A program made the position numbers and the translations under genes. Positions 39,794-48,161 of a stretch of 64,000 nt of DNA are shown piece after piece; position 1 is the stretch's first letter, and each line of letters starts with the position of its first letter. A model generated the notes under the pieces. The model was not told where the DNA came from. It did no database searches and saw only the letters and a list, made by a program, of their open reading frames with translations. The DNA is taken from assembly GCA_015272325.1 (NCBI GenBank), contig JACYLU010000015.1, positions 1 through 64,000 of the forward strand. The letters run 5' to 3'. Source of the stretch: Synechococcales cyanobacterium C42_A2020_086 (lineage in GTDB: Bacteria; Cyanobacteriota; Cyanobacteriia; Elainellales; Elainellaceae).

Positions 39794-41101
39794 ATGCCCG
39801 GTACTGGCCTGGATGCAATGTCATCCTTTCCGTATTTCTCTGCACATTCCTTGCAGATTGCCTGTCCTCCTCTGCCGCAATGCCGAGTCTGCGTTATTGT
39901 TCCGGTTCGCAACGAAGCCGAAATTTTAGAAGCGAGTCTCGCTGCCCTTGCTCATCAACTGGATCTTGACGGGCACCCCCTTGACCCAACCCAGTATGAA
40001 ATCATTCTGTTCGCCAACAACTGCACTGATGACTCTGCTGCCATTGCCCGTCGCTTTGCCCAGCGTCACCCAGCGATAGTCCTGCATGTGGTCGAGCAAA
40101 CTCTGCCCACAGCAGAAGCCTACATTGGGCGAGTACGGCAACTCTTAATGGATGCTGCTTACACGCGGCTAATGGCAGTAGGGCACCCTCGCGGCGTGAT
40201 TGCCTCGACCGATGCTGATACCCGAGTTGCATCCACCTGGATTGCAGCAACTCTGCAAGAAATTGCCCAGGGGGCTGATGCGGTGGGCGGACGGATTATG
40301 ACCGATGGGCCCGGACGCGCCGCCCTAGACACCCATGCCCGAGCTTACTTTCTGCGGTGCGTCGGCTATCACTTTTTGTTAGCAGAGCTGGAAGCTTATT
40401 TAGACCCTGATCCGTTCGATCGCCATCCCCGCCACCACCAGCATTTTGGTGCCAGCCTAGCGGTGACCGCAGAGATGTATGCCCGTGCAGGGCGGATGCC
40501 TGCCGTACGCACTCCCGAAGATGTTGCATTTTACCAAGCGCTGCTGCGAACCGGAGCGCGTTTTCGCCATAGTCCTCTGGTTCGGGTCACGACCTCAGCT
40601 CGTTCGGTGGGGCGGACTGACATGGGCTTAGCCAATCAGCTCAATCAGTGGGCTGTCATGGGGCAGCAACAGCAACCGTTTCTTGTGGAACCAGTTGCCG
40701 CCGTTGAGACCCGACTCCATGCCCGGCGACAGCTCCGGAATCTCTGGCGGCGTAGGCTAGAAGGCTATGGAATTGGCGAAACTATTGTACCGCTGGCGCA
40801 GCAGCTGCAAATTTCACCCGACTGGCTCTGGACTGAACTCGCCCAAGCTGCCACCGTTGGGGCCCTGTGGGAACAGATCGAGCAGCGGCAGCACCAGGAA
40901 GGACTGTGGCAACAGCACTGGGGGCTAGAGCGAATCGAGCAAGCCATTGCCGATCTGCGGCTGCGGCTCTATAAACTCCGGCACAGTGCTGTCGTGTACG
41001 CTGCACCCGAACGCTTTTGTTCGCCCGTGGCGTCTAAACCCGCTCGAACACATCGAGGCGATACGTTGCTTCCCGCTGACTGTTCAGATGTCGCAGGGTA
41101 G
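39794..41101 (+). CDS. Family 2 glycosyltransferase
   Basis: A 435-residue cytoplasmic GT2. It has CVIVPVRNEAEILEASLAAL (33-52), FANNCTDDSA and the metal/donor-binding DADTRV (Asp140, Asp142), then a long segment with HARAYFLRCVGYHFLLAELE. There are no strong membrane helices, so it is not a NodC-like polymerase. Start ATG at 39794 with AAGGAG about 12 bases upstream. Its last 22 codons (41034-41101) lie on the complement of the methyltransferase gene and the encoded tail does not look conserved. It faces the methyltransferase, PIG-L and acyl-CoA dehydrogenase genes; this set recurs in other bacteria as I recall, so it probably transfers a sugar in the same unknown pathway. Confidence 0.82.
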   Translation: MPGTGLDAMSSFPYFSAHSLQIACPPLPQCRVCVIVPVRNEAEILEASLAALAHQLDLDGHPLDPTQYEIILFANNCTDDSAAIARRFAQRHPAIVLHVVEQTLPTAEAYIGRVRQLLMDAAYTRLMAVGHPRGVIASTDADTRVASTWIAATLQEIAQGADAVGGRIMTDGPGRAALDTHARAYFLRCVGYHFLLAELEAYLDPDPFDRHPRHHQHFGASLAVTAEMYARAGRMPAVRTPEDVAFYQALLRTGARFRHSPLVRVTTSARSVGRTDMGLANQLNQWAVMGQQQQPFLVEPVAAVETRLHARRQLRNLWRRRLEGYGIGETIVPLAQQLQISPDWLWTELAQAATVGALWEQIEQRQHQEGLWQQHWGLERIEQAIADLRLRLYKLRHSAVVYAAPERFCSPVASKPARTHRGDTLLPADCSDVAG

Positions 41102-41606
41102 GTATCTGCAAAAACGACTCATGCACTGCGTCCCCAGTTAGCGGATAATCGGGGGCGGGCTGGGTCCAGTGCACCAGCAGCAGATGCCCCCCTGGCTGCA
41201 AAGAGGTAACGATCTGCTGCTGCGCCAACGCTAAATCCTCCCAGCACCAGTAGTAACCTACTTCCGATAGCACCACCAGATCAAACATTTGGTTCGGATA
41301 CTGCTGCGGCACGCGCATTAATTCAAACTGCACATGGGGCAAATCCCGACACCGTTCGATTGCCCGTCGCTGAGCGATTTCAGACACATCGATCGACAGT
41401 AGCGCCTCGCAATGTTGAGCTAGCAGTGCGGTCAGCACACCGATTGAGCCGCCAATTTCGAACGCGGAACGATAAGGCGGGCGGGGTAAAGCAGCAATCG
41501 TGGCTTGATATTTGTTGGCTTCGTAATCGCTGGTTTCAAATTTCCAAGGATCGGGATCGGCGCTGTAGAGAGCGTCAAAGTAGCTAGGCGGCAGAGATTG
41601 TTGCAT
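41034..41606 (-). CDS. NodS-like SAM-dependent methyltransferase
   Basis: A 190-residue class I methyltransferase. It starts SYFDALYSADPDPWKFETSD, followed by YEANKYQATIAALP, the signature of the NodS family. The SAM-binding motif I is FEIGGSIGVLTALLA (49-63), post-I is SIDVSE, and the motif II region is DLVVLSEVGYYW. NodS in rhizobia N-methylates the deacetylated glucosamine of Nod factors; the homologues in non-rhizobial clusters are not characterised, so N-methylation of an amino sugar is an inference. It is the last gene of the minus-strand set after the dehydrogenase and deacetylase and overlaps the convergent glycosyltransferase gene by 68 bases. Confidence 0.85.
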   Translation of the reverse strand: MQQSLPPSYFDALYSADPDPWKFETSDYEANKYQATIAALPRPPYRSAFEIGGSIGVLTALLAQHCEALLSIDVSEIAQRRAIERCRDLPHVQFELMRVPQQYPNQMFDLVVLSEVGYYWCWEDLALAQQQIVTSLQPGGHLLLVHWTQPAPDYPLTGDAVHESFLQIPTLRHLNSQREATYRLDVFERV

Positions 41607-41632
41607 GATTCAAAAAATAGATTCAAAAAATA
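41607..41632. repeat. 13-bp tandem duplication GATTCAAAAAATA
   Basis: Two perfect adjacent copies, 41607-41619 and 41620-41632, immediately upstream of the methyltransferase start codon (41606), so they form the mRNA leader of that gene. No Shine-Dalgarno sequence is apparent there. Confidence 0.95.
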
Positions 41633-41694
41633 ATGATGAATTGATCATGAAATGAAAGTAACCATCAACGGTAGAGAGCTAGCGAGAGGCCACA

Positions 41695-41744
41695 ATGATG
41701 TTGGTCTAAGGTCGATCTAATGATGTTGGTCTAAGGTCGATCTA
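41695..41744. repeat. 25-bp perfect tandem duplication
   Basis: The 25-mer starting ATGATGTTGGTCTAAGG and ending GTCGATCTA is present at 41695-41719 and again at 41720-41744, followed by a partial AGGTCTA. It lies between the deacetylase stop and the methyltransferase start. Confidence 0.97.
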
Positions 41745-41748
41745 AGGT

Positions 41749-42642
41749 CTAAAACGCGAGATGATAATCGAGCGAGAGCCAGGAACGGTCTCTAGATTTA
41801 CTGTCTAGATTGACTAAGCCAGAATCTGACACGGGCGCAGGATCCACTGCCAACGCTGCTTTGGATGCCTCTAAATACATCTCCCAGGGCTGCTGAAAGG
41901 GAGCGAGCATGTCTGGCGTTAAGCGAAAGCCACTGGGGTCATCGTCGATGAGATCGGTGATCTGCGAACGATAGGCGGTCATTGCCTGAACTTTGCGAGC
42001 CAATACCGAGGAAATATCCAGCCGCCAGACCTGAATCCCCCGCGGCAGGGGTTGGCGCTGAGCGGGGTCCCAGTCCCAAATCGGATATTCCAGCAGGCGG
42101 GGTGAATAGTCGAGTTCAGCCATTGCTCCTTGCAACAGCCACCAACTCGCCCGGTGATCGGGATGGGGGTCATAACGCCACGGCAGCAGAATCAGTGAGG
42201 GTGCCAGATCAATGAGCTGAGCTTGGCAGCGCTCCACAGCTAGGGCGAATTCAGGTTGCTCGGGTAAAGGAACCGCCCCATCCGGCAGATCCCAGAAAGT
42301 AATGGCGGTGTCTGCAACGCCCAAATGGGTCAAGGCAGTTCGAGTTTCGTTGGCTCGCAATGCTCGCAGTGCTGCCGCCGGATAGCGCCGCGAGTTGGGA
42401 TGAGATTTTGTGCCGTCGCTAATCACCCAAACATGCACGGGGTAACTCCGTTCACGCAGCAGGGCAATGGCTCCACCGCAGCCCAGGGTTTCATCGTCGG
42501 GATGGGGAGCAACGATCAGCACGGGCGGCATTGCACCAGCCTGCTCCGCAAAAAGAGCGGATAACACCCTATCAATAGAAAACAGTGGTAACTGAACAGG
42601 AGACGAAAATGGAAATGTATCAGTAGACATATCAGCAGACAT
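41749..42642 (-). CDS. PIG-L family deacetylase
   Basis: A 297-residue protein from the ATG at 42642 (ATG 42630 is an alternative). The open frame extends to 42804 but that part overlaps the dehydrogenase gene and is not protein-like. The zinc-binding motif is VAPHPDDETLGCGGA (His47, Asp49, Asp50), with the third ligand in DPHPDHRASWW. PIG-L enzymes remove N-acetyl groups from GlcNAc-containing lipids or sugars (GlcNAc-PI, MshB, BshB). There is no signal peptide, so the substrate should be cytoplasmic. It lies 73 bases after the dehydrogenase gene and 142 bases before the methyltransferase, in one direction; deacetylation would expose an amine for the methyltransferase. Confidence 0.87.
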   Translation of the reverse strand: MSADMSTDTFPFSSPVQLPLFSIDRVLSALFAEQAGAMPPVLIVAPHPDDETLGCGGAIALLRERSYPVHVWVISDGTKSHPNSRRYPAAALRALRANETRTALTHLGVADTAITFWDLPDGAVPLPEQPEFALAVERCQAQLIDLAPSLILLPWRYDPHPDHRASWWLLQGAMAELDYSPRLLEYPIWDWDPAQRQPLPRGIQVWRLDISSVLARKVQAMTAYRSQITDLIDDDPSGFRLTPDMLAPFQQPWEMYLEASKAALAVDPAPVSDSGLVNLDSKSRDRSWLSLDYHLAF

Positions 42643-42671
42643 AGCTTCAGCGGCTACCCATTTGGCAGCAT

Positions 42672-42699
42672 GGCAAATATGGGCAAATATGGCAAATAT
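42672..42699. repeat. GGCAAATAT x3
   Basis: Copies at 42672-42680, 42682-42690 and 42691-42699 in the short gap between the dehydrogenase stop and the deacetylase start. Confidence 0.9.
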
Positions 42700-42715
42700 T
42701 ACAGTGAGGCAGCTT

Positions 42716-43996
42716 CTAACCGCCTTTAAATCCCTGCCACAGATGACGGGCTGCCGCTGACTGAGCGAGAACATAGTGCCCCACATTGGCAATTGCTGCA
42801 TCATAGGCGGGTTGCCGCAGGTATAGCGTTAGATCTCGCAGGATGCGTTCCATCGGGTTGGGTGGCAGTAGACCGCGAGTGCCCACCGAGCGCTCACACC
42901 ATTGCATCATGTCCATACAGATCTGCTCAATTGCTGTGCGCACCATATTGACATAGGCGACCAGCGAGTCGGCAGCGGAATGGGCAGCAGTAGGCTCTCC
43001 GCCAAATCGAGGAGCATAGGCAGCAACTTGATCGGCTGCTGCCCGTAGCCATAGTTGTCCGCTTTCCAGAGCAATAGCCATTTGGCCGAGTCGCTCTTCC
43101 TGGTAGGGGTAATCGGTGCGACCCTGAGACTGCAAAAACTGCCGCGTTAGGTCGAATAGGGCTTCTGCCGCTCCTAGCTGCACTGCCGCAAAGCGAATAA
43201 CGCCCCCCGTCAGCCAGGGTTGGCGGTTGTAGTCGCCGGGATTGCCAATCAGATCTTTGGCGTCCAGTTCCACCCCTGTAAAGTCAATTTTGTAGCTGGC
43301 AGTGGCTCGCATTCCTGCAGGCTGCCACCAATCGGGGTCGCTGATGGTGGTTACTTCATCCATGGGAACAATTGTCATCTGCCAGCGACCGTCGGGCAGC
43401 ATTCCGTTCACAAAAGGGCGATCGACATAGCCAGCCCCCGAGCAGAAAGTTTTACAGCCTTCGAGTCGGTAGCGACCGTTAGCGAGGGGGATAATCTTAA
43501 CGCCATCTGCAGCTTCGGCATTCCAAACTCCAAACAGCTTGGAGCGATCGCGAGCATCGCTGGCATAGCGGGTGATCTGCTCTGGAGTACCAAAAGTCTG
43601 GATCAGTTGCAGCGCGTTCACATGCCCTTCATAGATTCGCCCCACGGCCAAGTTGCCGTAACCAATCCGTTGCAGCAGCAGCAGCAGCTCGTGAGTCAGG
43701 TGAGCGTCAATCCCCAGTCCCAACCCACCCAGGTCAGGATGCAGGGGGGCAGACAGAAGCCCGGCGGCGGTCATCTGCTGAAATTCCTGGACCGGGAATG
43801 CTCCTAGCCGATCGATGGCGGCGGCATTGGCAGCGCAGGCTTCAGCAATGGTGGCAGCGCGAGCGAGCAGCTCTGCTACGGCAGCAGCCAACTGGGGTTG
43901 GGTTGGCAACACCACTGGAGGTGTGTGCGAAGTGAGTTGTGCAGTAATAGAAGCCTCCTTTGCAGTCTGGCAGTGGCAGCGGTGGCGAAATCCCAC
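42716..43996 (-). CDS. Acyl-CoA dehydrogenase-like flavoprotein
   Basis: Up to 426 residues of the acyl-CoA dehydrogenase superfamily: N-terminal helical domain (FQQMTAAGLLSAPLHPDLGG), middle beta-domain (TFCSGAGYVDRPFVNGM, WQPAGMRATASYKIDFTGVE) and C-terminal helical domain (VRFAAVQLGAAEALFDL-type region, RSVGTRGLLPPNPMERILRDL). The usual catalytic-Glu motif YEG is not evident, so the reaction may differ. Start is uncertain: GTG at 43996 has no ribosome-binding site, while AAGGAGG (43960-43954) stands 5 bases before an in-frame ATT at 43948. It opens the minus-strand set leading to the deacetylase and methyltransferase; its job there might be oxidation of an acyl or amine group, which is inference. 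Confidence 0.82.
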   Translation of the reverse strand: MGFRHRCHCQTAKEASITAQLTSHTPPVVLPTQPQLAAAVAELLARAATIAEACAANAAAIDRLGAFPVQEFQQMTAAGLLSAPLHPDLGGLGLGIDAHLTHELLLLLQRIGYGNLAVGRIYEGHVNALQLIQTFGTPEQITRYASDARDRSKLFGVWNAEAADGVKIIPLANGRYRLEGCKTFCSGAGYVDRPFVNGMLPDGRWQMTIVPMDEVTTISDPDWWQPAGMRATASYKIDFTGVELDAKDLIGNPGDYNRQPWLTGGVIRFAAVQLGAAEALFDLTRQFLQSQGRTDYPYQEERLGQMAIALESGQLWLRAAADQVAAYAPRFGGEPTAAHSAADSLVAYVNMVRTAIEQICMDMMQWCERSVGTRGLLPPNPMERILRDLTLYLRQPAYDAAIANVGHYVLAQSAAARHLWQGFKGG

Positions 43997-44097
43997 AAGC
44001 AGCGTGACACAGGCTACGTCAAGCCACCCACTTTTTCAGCATCATCCATTAGAAGGTGAAGCAGCGTCCTCTATCTTGCGGTGGGATTTTGAGCCAG

Positions 44098-45216
44098 CTA
44101 TGCCAGGAATGCCACGAGCTGCTCTAGCTTTTGCCAAGCTGCCCCGCTGCGAATAATCTCTTGTGCCATTTCTACCCCACGGCGATAGACCGCATCGTCT
44201 GTCTTGTCATCGTCCAGTACACCGCCGACCTTCAGAGCCAGAGCCGCATTGAGAGCCACGACATCCTGCTGAGCCGGCGTCGCTTTGCCTTGCAGCACAG
44301 CCTTCAGGATCTCAACGTTTTGATTCACCTCGCCCCCTCTGAGAGCACTGAGCGGTGCCGGAGACAATCCCACTGCTTCCGGCCGCAGCACATAGGACTG
44401 TACTTGCCCACTAGAGAGCACCGCCAGATCAGTAGCATCGCCCAGTCCTGCCTCATCTAGGCGCTCGCGACCGTGCAGCACAATGGCTTCTGATCTTCCC
44501 AAAAGTTGCAGCGCCTGCGCCACCGTTGCCACAACCTCCGGATTAAAAACTCCCATCACCTGCCCGGTAATCGGCAGCGGATTCACCAGTGGACCGAGCA
44601 AATTAAACACCGTGCGTACCTTCAAGGTTTTGCGCAGCGGAGCTACTGCCTTCATCGCCGGGTGCCAACCGGGAGCAAACAAAAAGGTAATTCCCACTTC
44701 GGAGACCGCAGCCTGAATTCGCTCTGGTTCTGCTGCAAGATTGACCCCCAACGCTTCCAAGACATCCGCTGATCCGACTTTGCTGGAGGCAGCCCGGTTG
44801 CCGTGTTTAGCTACTGCTACCCCTGCAGCGGCGGTTACAAAGGCCGTTGCGGTTGAGATGTTAAAAGTCGAAGCGCGATCGCCTCCCGTGCCACAGGTAT
44901 CGATCAAGGGAACCGGCAGCAACCGCTCTGTAGCCAGCGACTGGCTCAAGGACTGAGATTGCAGCACCTCTGCCATGCCAGCCAGCTCTGGAGCCGAAAC
45001 CCCTTTCATCTGTAGCGCTGCCAGAATCGCCCCCGACAGCACCGGTGGAATCGCCTCACTCAACCAGCCTTGCATGAGTGCGGCAGCTTGCGGTCGCTCC
45101 AGCGATTGCCCATCAAGCAACTGCTGCAAAACAGCCGACCAATCCAGCTCGGTAGGGGCAGCCGCCAAAACAGACGTAGCAGACGTAGCAGAAGAAATAG
45201 AAGCAGAATCACTCAT
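44098..45216 (-). CDS. trpD: Anthranilate phosphoribosyltransferase
   Basis: A 372-residue TrpD. The PRPP-binding glycine loop is [14 protein letters not shown] (GTGGD at 109-113), with [21 protein letters not shown] (137-157) and the second metal/anthranilate region [12 protein letters not shown]. It joins anthranilate and PRPP in the tryptophan pathway. The N terminus has about 22 extra Ser/Ala residues before [14 protein letters not shown], so a later start is possible, but no internal Met is available there. No other trp gene is adjacent, as is usual in cyanobacteria where trp genes are dispersed. Confidence 0.95.
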   Translation of the reverse strand: MSDSASISSATSATSVLAAAPTELDWSAVLQQLLDGQSLERPQAAALMQGWLSEAIPPVLSGAILAALQMKGVSAPELAGMAEVLQSQSLSQSLATERLLPVPLIDTCGTGGDRASTFNISTATAFVTAAAGVAVAKHGNRAASSKVGSADVLEALGVNLAAEPERIQAAVSEVGITFLFAPGWHPAMKAVAPLRKTLKVRTVFNLLGPLVNPLPITGQVMGVFNPEVVATVAQALQLLGRSEAIVLHGRERLDEAGLGDATDLAVLSSGQVQSYVLRPEAVGLSPAPLSALRGGEVNQNVEILKAVLQGKATPAQQDVVALNAALALKVGGVLDDDKTDDAVYRRGVEMAQEIIRSGAAWQKLEQLVAFLA

Positions 45217-45316
45217 GGCGAAGGTTCAACGCAACAGACACACAGACCGCCATTGCGATCGGCGCATCGTCTCCAAGACAACAACTCAACTGCATCCATC
45301 GGCAATTTCTGAAGCC

Positions 45317-46795
45317 CTAGGGCACCAGTTCCGGATGGCGGTCTTCCGGCTGCTCATCGGGCGAAGGCAGGTCCTTCAGCGAAGCAGCGTCAGTGGGAGG
45401 GGAAGCAGCGGTAGACTCCGCCGGCAGCCCCAAGAGGCGACGGTAGAGATCGATATATTCCACCGCTGAGTTATCCCAACCAAAGTTCTGGGCCATGCCT
45501 CGCTTTTGCAGCTCCCGCCACGGACCTTTGAACTGGAAGGCTTCCCACGCACGCACCACGCAGGTGTAAAGGTCAAGCGGCTCATAACGATCAAAGCAGT
45601 AACCGGTACCCGTGCCCTTCATCGGGTTGTGATGTTCTACTGTATCCACCAAGCCGCCGGTGCGCCGCACGATGGGCACACAGCCATAGCGCAGTGCCAG
45701 CATTTGGCTAATACCGCAAGGTTCAAACCGCGATGGCATCAGGAAGGCATCGGAGCCGGCATAGATGCGCCGTGCCAAGGTGTCGTTGTGCAGCAGGTAG
45801 GCCGACACCCGACCCGGATAGCGAGAAGCAATTTGCCAGAGCTGGGTTTCATAGTAGCGGTCGCCGGTGCCCAATACCACAAACTGAGCATCTGAATAGG
45901 CAATGAACCGATCGAGCATCTGCAAGATCAAATCCAGCCCCTTCTGCTCAACTAAGCGAGACACCATACCGACTAGAAACGCGCCAGAGTTGACCTCTAG
46001 CCCTAGCTCTTCCTGCAGCGTTACCTTATTCGCGGCACGGCGGTCTAGGGTATCGGCGGTGAAGGTCTGGGGAATGCTCTTATCGGTCGCGGGATTATAC
46101 AGATCGCGGTCAATGCCGTTAAGGATGCCAACCAGTTTGCCGCTAATGAACGAGAGCAAACCATCGAGCGATTCGCCGTAAGCCGGGGTTTTGATCTGCT
46201 GGGCATAGGTTGGTGAAACGGTCGTCACCATGTCGGCAAACTGGACTGCTGCCGCCATCGTGTTGTGACCTTCCATGTACCAAGGGCACCAGGTAATCTG
46301 CTCCAAGCGCCAGCGCCACGGTCCTTGGTAGGCTAGGTTGTGGATTGTGAAGACAGTTTTGACGTCCGGCGTTTCGTGCAGCCAGACGGGAATCATGCCG
46401 GTGTGCCAATCATGGCAGTGAACAATGTCGGGCTTCCAGTAGTTCCAGCAAAATTCGGCTGCCCCGTTAGCAAACAGAGTAAACCGCCAATCTTCGTCTT
46501 CGCCGTAATAGATGCGACGGGGCGTGAAGGAAGGGTGACCGAACAAATAGAGGGGGACATCGGTTCCGGGCAACACGGCTTCATAGACATGAAACTCCTG
46601 GAACATGGCCGTACCCTTCCAGATCGGCTTCTCGGGAATTTTCATTTTGTCGGGTAGGAAGCCATAGTACGGCATGAAGACTCGGACATCATGCCCCATT
46701 TTTCTCAGCACTTTAGGCAGTGCGCCCACCACGTCACCCATGCCACCAACCTTGGCAATGGGAGCTGCTTCTGCTGCAACAAACAGAATCCGCAT
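45317..46795 (-). CDS. glgA: Glycogen synthase (ADP-glucose type)
   Basis: A 492-residue GT5 enzyme starting at the ATG at 46795 ([20 protein letters not shown]); the frame remains open upstream to 47038 but is not conserved. The ADP-glucose-binding KVGG motif is at 15-18, HCHDWHTG follows, and the C-terminal half has [12 protein letters not shown] and the catalytic [13 protein letters not shown] with [10 protein letters not shown]. It elongates glycogen from ADP-glucose in the cytoplasm. The sequence agrees with the GlgA1-type isoform of cyanobacteria as I remember it. A Ser/Pro-rich tail follows the fold. It is divergent from the ComFB-type gene across 726 bases. Confidence 0.95.
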   Translation of the reverse strand: MRILFVAAEAAPIAKVGGMGDVVGALPKVLRKMGHDVRVFMPYYGFLPDKMKIPEKPIWKGTAMFQEFHVYEAVLPGTDVPLYLFGHPSFTPRRIYYGEDEDWRFTLFANGAAEFCWNYWKPDIVHCHDWHTGMIPVWLHETPDVKTVFTIHNLAYQGPWRWRLEQITWCPWYMEGHNTMAAAVQFADMVTTVSPTYAQQIKTPAYGESLDGLLSFISGKLVGILNGIDRDLYNPATDKSIPQTFTADTLDRRAANKVTLQEELGLEVNSGAFLVGMVSRLVEQKGLDLILQMLDRFIAYSDAQFVVLGTGDRYYETQLWQIASRYPGRVSAYLLHNDTLARRIYAGSDAFLMPSRFEPCGISQMLALRYGCVPIVRRTGGLVDTVEHHNPMKGTGTGYCFDRYEPLDLYTCVVRAWEAFQFKGPWRELQKRGMAQNFGWDNSAVEYIDLYRRLLGLPAESTAASPPTDAASLKDLPSPDEQPEDRHPELVP

Positions 46796-47521
46796 ATTAA
46801 CTTCCTGTGTCCCCTGCGAATAGAGCGTGAACCTTGAACCTGACTGCGTACCTATGGTTACGTACCTAATAATGGACCTGAAGTAGACCGTACTTAAACC
46901 GTACTGTGTGACTGTGTGGCTATCCCCATCTATCCCCGCTGACCTCTTCCGAGGAAAGCTGTGACAGAAGAGTAGCCCCATAGAACCCAGTGGCTCCCTA
47001 GACCGAACCTGAACGCAACTCAACGAATAGAAGGTCAAGTGTAGGGTCGAGTCTAGCTTGGGTCTAGCTTAGGTCTAGCGGAACTAAGCGGGTAGTGCTC
47101 TGCAAGTTAGGGTTTTTGGGTCCAGATGCAGGACGCTTCGCACTCCCGATCATGACTTGGTTTAGAACTACCAACTAAGCTTTATCAGGTCTATAGTACT
47201 TTTTTCCCGACCATAATCAAAGGCAAGATGGAGCAGTTTCTCGGATCAGACGAGGTATCCGGCGAGGTATCCGGTGCAAGCGGTGCGGGTGACTAGCACT
47301 ACAGACCAACAGCACCTACATCCATGACGCTGCTGATGATAGGGCAAAAAGCGAACTCAGCCACGTTTTTCTCTGATGATCAGCAATTTTGTTCCGAATG
47401 ATTACTGAAAGTCAGTCTTGTATCCTCTCTAGGATTTTTTGAAGTTCTAGGGGATAATACAGAAATTAAAGCTGTACATAGATGCAGCTCGATACACTCT
47501 AAAGCTATTCCAAGGAATACA
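46796..47521. other. Long divergent intergenic region between glgA and the ComFB-type gene
   Basis: 726 bases without a supported gene. It contains tandem duplications at 47051-47072 (GTCTAGCTTGG/GTCTAGCTTAG, plus a partial third) and 47251-47274 (CGAGGTATCCGG twice). Near 47428 ATCCT-CTCT-AGGAT is followed by TTTTTT, a weak terminator-like hairpin upstream of the ComFB-type gene. TATAGT (about 47190) and GATAAT (about 47454) could be -10 boxes. Confidence 0.55.
47251..47274. repeat. 12-bp tandem duplication CGAGGTATCCGG
   Basis: Two perfect adjacent copies, 47251-47262 and 47263-47274. Confidence 0.95.
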
Positions 47522-48133
47522 GTGACCATGGGCATCTACCGCAATGTCATGGAGTTGCTTGTAGAACAAGAGGTTGAGCGCCAGTTTCAAAGCTTACCGA
47601 CCGGCTTAGCCTCCTATGTTCATCCAGTCGAATGGGCGGCCTATGCGCTCAATCAACTGCCTCCCCTTTACGCCACCAGTGAACGGGGTCTGAACTATCA
47701 GCTGCAACGCGGGAAAGCCAAGTATGGCTCTCAAATCAGCCAGGCAGTGCAGCGAGCACTCGTCGCCATCCGCCGCGATCCGCTGCGGAGCGGCAAGCCT
47801 CTAGAAGCCAGCGCTGCTCTTCCCTCGCCTGAAGTTCTGACTCAATTGCGACAGTTACTCAAAAACGATAAGGTCGAGTGGCATACGCTGCCGATTGCGG
47901 TAGAACACGCCTTGAAACGCGCTAGCCAGGGGCAACTGCCAGTTGAAGTACGGGCAACGCCTCGTCCCACTTCGATCTACTCATCTATTCCTCGCTCGTC
48001 GCCGTTTCCTGAGTATGGAACGGCATCTGCCAACCACCGCACTCCCCGCCAGCAGGTTCGTCCCTCTTCTCCGCCTAGCCCACCTGCCGTCGAGATCTTC
48101 GGCTGGGATGACCCGCTCTACCACTCCCGTTAG
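47522..48133 (+). CDS. ComFB-type late competence domain protein
   Basis: A 203-residue protein. Residues 5-100 form a ComFB-like domain: YRNVMELLVEQEVERQFQSL, then YVHPVEWAAYALNQLPPLYA followed by TSERGLNYQLQRG and the helix ISQAVQRALVAIRRDP. The motif ALNQLPPLYA with a following S/T-E/S-x-G is the family core. Recent work on cyanobacterial ComFB-type proteins points to cyclic dinucleotide binding and effects on motility and competence; I apply that only by homology. The C-terminal 60 residues are Ser/Pro/Arg rich and probably disordered. Start GTG at 47522 after AAGGAA, or ATG at 47528. It is divergent from glgA. Confidence 0.8.
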   Translation: MTMGIYRNVMELLVEQEVERQFQSLPTGLASYVHPVEWAAYALNQLPPLYATSERGLNYQLQRGKAKYGSQISQAVQRALVAIRRDPLRSGKPLEASAALPSPEVLTQLRQLLKNDKVEWHTLPIAVEHALKRASQGQLPVEVRATPRPTSIYSSIPRSSPFPEYGTASANHRTPRQQVRPSSPPSPPAVEIFGWDDPLYHSR

Positions 48134-48161
48134 CGGGACTCTTAGCGTAATAGCGTAACTC

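Noticed and set aside
42643-42804. N-terminal extension of the PIG-L deacetylase
   Set aside because: It overlaps the acyl-CoA dehydrogenase coding region and lacks similarity to the family.
39794-43996. Calling the GT2/NodS/PIG-L/dehydrogenase set a Nod-factor pathway
   Set aside because: The glycosyltransferase lacks NodC-like membrane helices, there is no NodA acyltransferase or NodB-type deacetylase, so the likeness is only in reaction types.
46796-47038. N-terminal extension of glgA by about 80 residues
   Set aside because: GlgA proteins start at [12 protein letters not shown]; the upstream codons are not conserved-looking.
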